Shown piece by piece: positions 33,491 through 41,300 of a stretch of 64,000 nt of DNA. The first letter of the stretch is position 1, and every line of letters begins with the position of its first letter. The translations under genes and the position numbers were made by a program. The notes under the pieces are model-generated. The model was not told where the DNA came from. It ran no database searches and saw only the letters and a list, made by a program, of their open reading frames with translations. The stretch comes from Nonomuraea guangzhouensis (GTDB lineage Bacteria > Actinomycetota > Actinomycetes > Streptosporangiales > Streptosporangiaceae), in NCBI RefSeq assembly GCF_019396345.1, contig NZ_JAHKRM010000045.1, positions 1-64,000 of the forward strand. Direction: 5' to 3'.

Positions 33491-34591
33491 TTCCTGCCTG
33501 CGCATCCAGCGGATCTCGGACTCGATGAACTCATCGATGTCGCCGTCGAGAACGGCGGTCGGGTTGCCCGCCTCCGTGCCCGTGCGCAGATCCTTCACGA
33601 TCTGGTAGGGATGCAGCACATAGTTGCGGATCTGGGTGCCCCACGACGTGGTCGAGGCGCCCCGCAGCTCGGACATGCGCTCCGCCTCCTCCTGCCGCTT
33701 GCGCTCCAGCAGCTTGGCCTGCAGCACGTTCATCGCCGAGGCGCGGTTCTGGAGCTGCGAGCGCTCGTTCTGGCAGGAGACCACGATGCCGGTCGGCAGG
33801 TGGGTGATGCGGACCGCGGAGTCGGTCGTGTTGACGCCCTGGCCGCCGGGTCCCGACGAGCGATAGACGTCGATGCGGAGCTCGTCCTCGTTGATGTCGA
33901 TGTGGTCGGTCTGCTCGACGACCGGCACGATGTCGACCCCGGCGAACGACGTCTGCCGGCGGCCCTGGTTGTCGAACGGGCTGATGCGGACCAGACGGTG
34001 GGTGCCGTGCTCACCGCGGAGCGTGCCGTACGCGTAGGGGGCCTTGATCGTGAACGTGGCCGACTTGATGCCGGCCTCCTCCGCGTAGGAGGTGTCGTAG
34101 ACCTCGGTCGGATAACCCTTGCGCTCGGCCCAGCGGATGTACATGCGCAGCAGCATCTCCGCCCAGTCGGCGGCGTCGACGCCGCCGGCCTGCGAGTTGA
34201 TGGTGAGCAGCGCCTCACGCGCGTCGTAGGGGCCGGACAGGAGTGTGCGGACCTCCAGCGCGCCGATGTCGGACCGGAGCGAGACCAGCTCCTTGTCGGC
34301 CTCGGTCCTGGTGTCCTCGTCGCCTTCTTCGGCGGCCAGCTCGTAGAGGACGCTCAGGTCGTCGAGGCGGCGCACCAGCCCTTCGACGCGGTTGAGCTCG
34401 CCCTGCATGTGTGAGAGCTTGCTGGTGACCTTCTGCGCCTGCTCGGGGTCGTCCCACAGGTCAGGCGCGGCGACCTGGTCCTCCAGCTCCGCGATCTGCT
34501 TGCGCATGGCGCCGAGGTCGAGCACGTCCTGGATGCTCCGCAGGGTGCCCGCGAGCTCGTTGATCTCTTCTGCTGGATCGATACCTGCCAC
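33476..34591 (-). CDS. prfB: peptide chain release factor 2
   Basis: This 371-residue factor recognises UGA and UAA stop codons and triggers peptide release. The catalytic GGQ is in SSGPGGQGVNTTDSAVR (near 250), and the RF2 stop-recognition SPF lies in RISPFDNQGRR (near 205). No internal programmed frameshift is present. The start is GTG 34591, where homology begins (VAGIDPAEEI). A GGGAGG sequence sits too close (1 base) to be a ribosome binding site, whereas TACCCT ends 8 bases upstream, which suggests a leaderless mRNA. Confidence 0.95.
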   Translation of the reverse strand: MAGIDPAEEINELAGTLRSIQDVLDLGAMRKQIAELEDQVAAPDLWDDPEQAQKVTSKLSHMQGELNRVEGLVRRLDDLSVLYELAAEEGDEDTRTEADKELVSLRSDIGALEVRTLLSGPYDAREALLTINSQAGGVDAADWAEMLLRMYIRWAERKGYPTEVYDTSYAEEAGIKSATFTIKAPYAYGTLRGEHGTHRLVRISPFDNQGRRQTSFAGVDIVPVVEQTDHIDINEDELRIDVYRSSGPGGQGVNTTDSAVRITHLPTGIVVSCQNERSQLQNRASAMNVLQAKLLERKRQEEAERMSELRGASTTSWGTQIRNYVLHPYQIVKDLRTGTEAGNPTAVLDGDIDEFIESEIRWMRRQESEPA

Positions 34592-34638
34592 GCCTCCCAA
34601 GGGTACGCGACCCTCGCGGGCCCGAATAACATGGCCAC

Positions 34639-35655
34639 GTGCGTAGTTTCGGTCGGCGGAGAGTGCTGGCGCTCGCCGCCGGTCTGCTGGCTGCGGCGGT
34701 CGGCTGCTCGGCCGCGTCCCCGTCCACGCCCAGTCAGGTGGCCGCGACCACGAGCGCACCCGTGACCCCGTCGCCCTCGGCGACCACCCCGCTGATCACG
34801 CCGGTCGAGGCGGCCAAGGTGTTCACCACCTTCACCGCCACCGACGACCTGCTGCGGGCCGGCGGCGACCTGCGGCTGGCGATGGAGCTGACCCGCGACG
34901 CGGAGGCGCAGCTCACCTCGGCCGACTTCCTGTCGACGGGCAACCGCCCGTCCCGCTACACGTGGGGCACGCCGACGCTGTTCGTGCCGCGGTTCAGGCA
35001 CGACGAGGGGGCGCCCTGGTTCACGGTGCTGACCACGCGCAACGGCCATCCGACGCTGCTGACGTTCGCCAGGGCCGACGACTGGCGGCTCAGCTCGGCG
35101 ACACAGCTGCTGCCGGGGCAGGACCCGCCGCACATCCAGCTCGACGCGGAAGGCTACGCGACGGCGCTCGCGCCCGACGACAAGAGCGTCACGATCAGCC
35201 CGCAGTTCATGGGCCCGCTGCACGCCACGGTGGCGGAGGCGGGCGAGACGGGCGTGGCGGCCGGCCTGCTCGAACGCGGCCCCTACACGACGGACGTGGC
35301 CGAGCAGATCACCACCGACCGGGAGCGGGCCAAGATCGGCGGCTTCAGCTACGACTCGATCTTCAGCGCGGGCGACTACCCGGTCTACGCGCTGCGCATG
35401 GTGGACGGCGGGGCGCTGATCCAGTACGCCATGACGCGCACGACGACCACCACGGTGGAGACGGACAAGGCCGACTTCGTCCCGGTGCCCGAGGCGGCCC
35501 GCTGGCTGTATCACAACGACAAGGCGCGGCGGTTCCTGAAAACCACAGAGATCAACCAGTACGCGACCGTGGTCCCTCGCTCCGGCACACCGACTCCCGC
35601 TGCGATCATCGCCCACATCGGGTCCCTCACCAAAGCCGTTGGTGGAGATCCGTAA
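34639..35655 (+). CDS. lipoprotein of unknown function
   Basis: This 338-residue exported protein has a lipobox AVGC (Cys23) after a basic, hydrophobic signal. It continues with a Ser/Thr/Pro-rich linker (24-50) and a folded part that includes FTATDDLLRAGGDL and a long central beta-rich stretch. No known domain was recognised. GTG 34639 has no ribosome binding site, and TAACAT ends 6 bases upstream, so this gene and the divergent prfB appear to be leaderless from back-to-back promoters. A run of seven T (35661-35667) begins five bases after the stop. Confidence 0.75.
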   Translation: MRSFGRRRVLALAAGLLAAAVGCSAASPSTPSQVAATTSAPVTPSPSATTPLITPVEAAKVFTTFTATDDLLRAGGDLRLAMELTRDAEAQLTSADFLSTGNRPSRYTWGTPTLFVPRFRHDEGAPWFTVLTTRNGHPTLLTFARADDWRLSSATQLLPGQDPPHIQLDAEGYATALAPDDKSVTISPQFMGPLHATVAEAGETGVAAGLLERGPYTTDVAEQITTDRERAKIGGFSYDSIFSAGDYPVYALRMVDGGALIQYAMTRTTTTTVETDKADFVPVPEAARWLYHNDKARRFLKTTEINQYATVVPRSGTPTPAAIIAHIGSLTKAVGGDP

Positions 35656-35671
35656 AACCCTTTTTTTCCTT

Positions 35672-35801
35672 TACGGCCAGCCCGGTGGGCCCCACCCGCC
35701 ATACGTGGCCGAGCTCTGTCCAGGGACACGCTCCTCCGGTGGAGGCGGCTGGGCGCCGTGACGTGCGTCTTCTTGGCCCCGACCGTGGTCTACCGAGCCC
35801 G
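35672..35801 (-). repeat. 130-bp inverted repeat, left arm
   Basis: The reverse complement of this segment matches 38108-38237 at 123 of 130 positions without gaps; the 73 bases nearest 35672 are identical. Weaker similarity continues to about 35880. Internal palindromes such as GGTGG-GGC-CCACC allow each copy to fold. The two arms face each other around an MmyB-type regulator and an NmrA-like gene. Confidence 0.85.
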
Positions 35802-36076
35802 TGGCGGCCCGGTGTCCCGCAGGCGCCCGTGCTGGGCGGCCACCCTTCGCCCCACGCCGTGGGCTACGAAGCCCATGACGCCCAGGTGTTCCCCCCTGCG
35901 CCGGTAGAGCCGGGCTGCCATTCTTTGCTCTCGCCGTTGGTTGCCAGCCCCTGGCGCGGGCGCCGGGGAGGTGGCGGCCATCCTTCGCGCCCGCTACGAG
36001 CCCGTGATGCGCACCAGCGCCTGTGGAGGTGGCCAGGCGGCCACCCTCGCCCCCGCGGGGGTCCACCGAGCCCTGG
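35802..36076. other. non-coding, repeat-like GC-rich region
   Basis: The first 80 bases resemble, in reverse complement, the sequence before the right arm (about 38030-38107). The rest is GC-rich with no supported gene and ends at the stop of the MmyB-type regulator gene. Confidence 0.5.
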
Positions 36077-36889
36077 CTATGCGTCAGGAGACCGCAGGCG
36101 CTGGAGGGCCTTGTGGGAGGGCGTGCCGGGGGCGGCTGTGTAGAGGACCAGGCGTTGGTCCGCGCCAGCTATGGGGAGGAAGTCACAGTCCAGTTCCATC
36201 GGGCCGGCGATGGGGTGGGTCATGTGCTTCGTCAGGGTTCGCTGGATTTCGATGTCGCGGGCCGCCCACAAGCCGGCGAACAGGGGGCTGGTCTCTCTCA
36301 GGTCGTCGACCAGGGCTCTGATGTTCGCGTCCGTCGGGTAGCGGCCGGTGGCTCGGAGGTCGGCCACGCACTGGCGGGCGAGTTGGAGCTTGTCGGGCGT
36401 CGGGGCCGGGTTGCCGAAGAGCCAGCGCAACGTGTTGCGTTGCCGGGGCGGCACCTCCGACAGGTCGCCGATCAGGGCGACCAGCATGCGGTTCCAGGCG
36501 AGAACGTCGTAACAGGCGTTGATCACCATGGCCGGGACGTCGGTGAGCCGGTCCAGCAGGCGCAGGACGTTGGCGGGCACCTCGCGGGCGGGCTCGGCGC
36601 GGGCCGGGGACTGGTCGGCCAGCCGGAGCAGGTAGTCGTGCTCGTCGCCCGTCAGCCGCAGGGCCCGGCCGAGCGCGGTGAGGACCTGGTCCGACGGGTG
36701 CGGGCCGCGGCCCTGTTCCAGCCTGATGTAGTAGTCGACCGAGATGCCGGCCAGCAGCGCGACCTCCTCGCGGCGCAGCCCGGGGGTCTGCCGGCGCGGG
36801 CCGGGCGCCAGCCCCACCTCGGCGGGCTTGATCCGGCCCCGCCGGCTACGCAGAAAGCCGCCGAGTTCCTCCCTGTTCATCCCAACCAT
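36077..36889 (-). CDS. XRE-family regulator with MmyB-like ligand domain
   Basis: This 270-residue transcription factor has an N-terminal helix-turn-helix (about 36-75: RRQTPGLRREEVALLAGISVDYYIRLEQGRGPHPS). An MmyB-like PAS-type domain (about 108-265) follows, with NACYDVLAWNRM and RNTLRWLF, which in relatives binds fatty-acid-like ligands. ATG 36889 or 36880 may be the start. It is divergent from the NmrA-like reductase gene (89-base gap), its expected target. Both lie inside the inverted-repeat-bounded segment. Confidence 0.9.
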   Translation of the reverse strand: MVGMNREELGGFLRSRRGRIKPAEVGLAPGPRRQTPGLRREEVALLAGISVDYYIRLEQGRGPHPSDQVLTALGRALRLTGDEHDYLLRLADQSPARAEPAREVPANVLRLLDRLTDVPAMVINACYDVLAWNRMLVALIGDLSEVPPRQRNTLRWLFGNPAPTPDKLQLARQCVADLRATGRYPTDANIRALVDDLRETSPLFAGLWAARDIEIQRTLTKHMTHPIAGPMELDCDFLPIAGADQRLVLYTAAPGTPSHKALQRLRSPDA

Positions 36890-36978
36890 GATGACCCCGC
36901 TCCCTCACGCCTGGTACCCCGAGTCCCAGCCCTGGCCGTGCCTACCCGCCAGGAACGCCCCCGGACCAGCATGTCCGC

Positions 36979-37803
36979 ATGACGATTCTGGTAACCGGGG
37001 CCCGCGGACACGTGGCCCGGAGCCTCATACAGCAGCTCCTGGAGGCCGGCGAACAGGTCCGCGCCGCCAGCAAAGACCCCGCCGCCGCACATTTGCCCAC
37101 AGCTGTGGATGTAGTAGCGGCGGACGATCCGGCACTCGCGCTGGACGGCGTCGACCGGGTGTTCCTCTACGCCGACCCTCAAGGACTGGACGCCTTCCTG
37201 GCACAGGCCCGCGAGGCCGGAGTACGCCACGTCGTCCTCCTGTCCGCCGCTCTCGCGGACCCCACGGCCACGGACGCGATCGCCCGCCTGCACGGCGTGG
37301 CCGAAGAGTCGGTGACCGCCTCGGGCCTCCCCTGGACCGCCCTACGCCCAGGCGCGTTCGCCACGAACACCCTCCAATGGGCACCAGAGATCCGCACCGA
37401 AGGCAGGGTCACCAACCCGTTCCCCGACACCCACTCAGCCCCCATCCACGAAGCCGACATAGCGGAAATCGCACTAAATGCCCTGATAGAAGACGGCCAC
37501 GAGAACGCCGTCTACGAATTGACCGGTCCCGACTCCATCACCCAGCGCGACCAGCTGAACACAATCGCGCGGACAATCGCCCGGCCACTCGAATGGCATC
37601 TGCAGGACCTGGAAACCCACCGCCAGGTCTTGTCCCGCTGGGGCTCACCAGAAATTGTGGAATCGCTCCTTAAACACTCCGTAGCCGCCACAAACATTCC
37701 AGTAACGACAACAAACACCTTCGCCAAGATAACCGGCAAACACCCCAGATCCTTCGCCCAATGGGCAGAAGACCACAAGGAAGCCTTCACAGGCACGAAC
37801 TAA
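36979..37803 (+). CDS. NmrA-like NAD(P)-binding reductase (atypical SDR)
   Basis: This 274-residue protein has a Rossmann start MTILVTGARGHVARSLIQQLLEAG, and the atypical SDR features HVVLLSAALADP and LRPGAFATNTLQW follow. Members are quinone reductases or redox sensors. The gene is divergent from an MmyB-type regulator, a frequent pairing in actinomycetes. From about 37430 codons ending in A become common (for example ATA, CTA and GAA runs), unlike its own first half, which may mark a recombination junction or different ancestry. Confidence 0.8.
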   Translation: MTILVTGARGHVARSLIQQLLEAGEQVRAASKDPAAAHLPTAVDVVAADDPALALDGVDRVFLYADPQGLDAFLAQAREAGVRHVVLLSAALADPTATDAIARLHGVAEESVTASGLPWTALRPGAFATNTLQWAPEIRTEGRVTNPFPDTHSAPIHEADIAEIALNALIEDGHENAVYELTGPDSITQRDQLNTIARTIARPLEWHLQDLETHRQVLSRWGSPEIVESLLKHSVAATNIPVTTTNTFAKITGKHPRSFAQWAEDHKEAFTGTN

Positions 37804-38107
37804 CCCGGCCAGGAGCCAAGGACCGGCCACGGCGGGGGCCAAGAACGCGCATGTCACGCTCAGTGACCGCCATCGGCGCCCGCGCGTCACGGCCCGGGGC
37901 AAAGGGCGCCCCTGGCGGGCCGCCAACTTCACGCCGCGCCCCAGCGGGCGGATCACCGAAACCGGGCCGAAACCGGGCCGCGCCCCCGTGGCCGGGCCTG
38001 CCACCCCGAGGCGGACTCGCGTGGCCGAGCTGGTGCGTGCTTCGAGGTAGCCCTCGGCGGCCAGTTGCGCCCGCCTCCATCGGCGCCTGTGGGGCATCCG
38101 CGCGTCG
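37804..38107. other. non-coding repeat-like region
   Basis: It contains a partial further copy of the repeat (about 37828-37868: the CACGGC...GGGGCCAAGAA...GTCACG portion) and the diverged extension of the right arm (38030-38107). No gene is supported. Confidence 0.5.
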
Positions 38108-38237
38108 CGGGCTCGGTAGACCACGGCCGGGGCCAAGAAGGCGCACGTCACGGCAGTCAGCCATCTCCACCGGAGGAGCGTGTCCCTGGACAGAGCTCGG
38201 CCACGTATGGCGGGTGGGGCCCACCGGGCTGGCCGTA
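38108..38237 (+). repeat. 130-bp inverted repeat, right arm
   Basis: Inverted partner of 35672-35801 (about 95% identical, last 73 bases perfect). The distance between arms is 2,306 bases. Reading continues into copy C 29 bases later. Confidence 0.85.
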
Positions 38238-38265
38238 CAAGATCGAAAAAGAATGAGATCCGGCG

Positions 38266-38352
38266 CTCAGCCGTCTCCACCGGAGGAGCGTGCCCCTGGA
38301 CAGGCCCCAGCCACGTATGGCGGCTGGGGCCCACCCGGCTGGCCGTACAAGA
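38266..38352 (+). repeat. third, partial copy of the repeat
   Basis: This 87-base segment matches the last part of the right arm in the same orientation with about eight substitutions. Several of these form a new perfect 8-bp hairpin, CCCCAGCC/GGCTGGGG, around ACGTATGGC. It ends 34 bases before the glutamate dehydrogenase stop and may serve as its terminator region. Confidence 0.75.
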
Positions 38353-38385
38353 CCGGCCAGCCCGGGCGGCGCCAACGGAACGACG

Positions 38386-41300
38386 TCACCCCTCGCTGTG
38401 GGGAAGGCTGCTGGAAGCCACCAGCGTGCGGATCGCGCGGAGAGCGACAGACAGCGTGGCGAGGTCGAAGTTGTCGCTTTCCCAGATCTCCGAGAGGGTC
38501 TGGCGGGAGCGGTGGACCGCCGCCGAGTTCGCCTCCGTCCAGCGGGCCAGCCGCTCCTCCGGAGACAGCCCCGGCGTGCTGTGGGCCAGCACATCGCGCG
38601 TCAGCGACGCGTGGGCCGCATACAGGTCGTCCCTGAGCGCCGCCCGGGCCATCGCGTTCCAGCGGTTGTCACGCGGCAGCGCGATCACCCGCTCCCTGAG
38701 GCGGGCCAGCTGGAGGCGGTCGGCGAGGTCGAAGTACACCTCCGCCACCTCGTTGACCGGGCGTCCCGTGAGCGAGGAGATCTCCACCAGGTCGAACGTC
38801 GAATAGGCGGGCACCATGGCCGCCACCCGCTCCGCCAGCTCCGTCGGCACCCCGCGGGCCGCGAACGAGTCGCGGCGCTCCTCGAAGGCCGCCAGGTCGG
38901 GCCCGGCGAGCAGCTTCGGGATGTGGGCGAGCAGGCCGTTCACGCCCTTGACGAAGAAGCTCACCGACCCGGCCAGGTCGAGCGGCGGGCGGCGGTTGCC
39001 GAGCAGCCAGCGCGTGCCGCGTTCGGCCAGCTTCCTGGCCTCCAGCAGCATCGCGATCTGCATCGAGGTGTCGGCCTTGTTGTCGAGCGCCTCCACCGCG
39101 CGGTAGAAGCTGGACAGGTCGAACACCTCGCGGGCGACGAGGTAGGCGCGGACGATGTCGGGCGTCGAGGCGCCGGTCTCCTCGCTGAAGCGGAACATGA
39201 ACGTGGTGCCCATCGAGTTGACCAGCTCGTTCACCACGCAGGTGGTGATGATCTCGCGGCGTAGCGGGTGGGCGTCCATGTACGGCCGGAAACGTTCGCG
39301 CAGCGCCGACGGGAAGTACGACACCAGCCACGAGGCAAGATACGGGTCGTCGGGCAGGTCGGAGCCGAGCAGCTCGGCGTCGGCCACCAGCTTGGTGTAG
39401 GCCAGCAGCACCGAGAACTCCGGCGCCGTCAGGCCCAGCCTGGCCTGGCGGCGTTCGGCCAGCGTCTTGTCCGAGGGCAGGAACTCCAGCTCCCGGTTGA
39501 CCAGCCCGTCACGCTCCAGGCGCCGCAGGTAGCGGGAGTGGATGTGGAGCATCTCGACGGACTGGGCGCGGGTCGCGGCCAGCACCACGTTCTGGGCGTA
39601 GTTGTCGCGGAGCACCAGGTCGGCGACCTCGTCGGTCATCGAGGTGAAGACCTGGTTGCGCTGCTTGTCGGTCAGCTCGCCGTCGCGGACGACCTGGTCG
39701 AGCAGGATCTTGATGTTCACCTCGTGGTCGGAGGTGTCGACCCCGGCCGAGTTGTCGATGAAGTCGGTGTTGACCAGCCCGCCGCCGCGCGCGAACTCGA
39801 TGCGGGCCAGCTGGGTGAAGCCCAGGTTGCCGCCCTCGCCGATGACCTTGCAGCGCAGCTCGGCGGCGTCGACCCGGAGCGAGTCGTTGGCCTTGTCGCC
39901 CACGTCGGCGTTCGACTCGGTGCTCGCCTTGACGTAGGTGCCGATGCCGCCGTTCCACAGCAGGTCCACGGGGGCCCGCAGGATCGCGCTGATCAGGTCG
40001 TTCGGCGTCATCGAGGTGACCGCCGCGGGGATGGAGAGCGCCTCGCGGATCTGCGGCGTGATCGGGATGGACTTCGCCGTGCGCGGGTGGACGCCGCCGC
40101 CCGCCGAGATGAGCTTGGTGTCGTAGTCCGCCCAGGAGCTGCGCGGCAGCGCGAAGAGCCGCTGCCGCTCGGCGAAACTGCGGGCGGTGTCCGGGTCGGG
40201 GTCGATGAAGATGTGCCGGTGGTCGAAGGCGGCCACCAGCCGGATGTGCTGCGACAGCAGCATGCCGTTGCCGAACACGTCGCCCGACATGTCGCCGATG
40301 CCGGCCACGGTGAAGTCCGTGGTCTGCACATCGGTCCCGATCGTGCGGAAGTGGTACTTGACCGACTCCCAGGCGCCGCGCGCGGTGATGCCCATCACCT
40401 TGTGGTCGTAGCCGATCGAGCCGCCGGAGGCGAAGGCGTCACCGAGCCAGAAGCCGTACTCCTTGGCCACGCCGTTGGCGATGTCGGAGAAGGTCGCGGT
40501 GCCCTTGTCGGCGGCGACCACCAGGTAGGTGTCGTCGCCGTCGTGCCTGACCGTGTCCTGTGGGGGCACGACCTTGCCGTCGACCAGGTTGTCGGTGATG
40601 TCGAGCAGCCCGGAGATGAACATCCGGTAGCACGCCACGCCCTCGGCGAGCAGCTCTTCGCGCCCTCCGCCCTCAGGCGGACGTTTCACGACAAATCCGC
40701 CCTTGGAGCCAGTCGGCACGATAACGGTATTTTTCACCATCTGGGCTTTGACCAGGCCGAGGATCTCGGTCCGGAAGTCCTCCATCCGGTCCGACCACCG
40801 CAGCCCACCTCTGGCCACCTTGCCGAAGCGCAGGTGCACGCCCTCGACCCGGGCGGAGTACACGAAGATCTCGTACTTCGGCCGCGGCAGCGGCAGCACG
40901 CTGATCGCCTGCGGGTCGAACTTCAGCGAGATGTACGGCTTGCGGCGCCCGTCCACGGTCTGGAAGTAGTTGGTGCGCAGCGTCGCCTGGATCATCTCCA
41001 GGTACGCCCGCAGGATCCGGTCCTCGTCCAGCGAGGCGACCTCGTCGAGCGCGCCCAGGATCTCCTCGTGGAGCGCGTCGGCCAGGTCGGTCCGCACGTC
41101 GTCGCCACGCCGGGGGTCGAGCCGCGCCTCGAAGAGACGCACCAGCAGCCGGGCCAGCCGCACGTTGCCCGTCAGCACGCGCTCCATGTAGCGCTGGGAG
41201 AAGGCGGAGCCCGCCTGGCGCAGGTATTTGGCGTAGACGCGCAGGATCTCGACCTGCTCCCAGGTCAGCCCGGCGCGCAGGATGAGGGAGTTGAAGTTGT

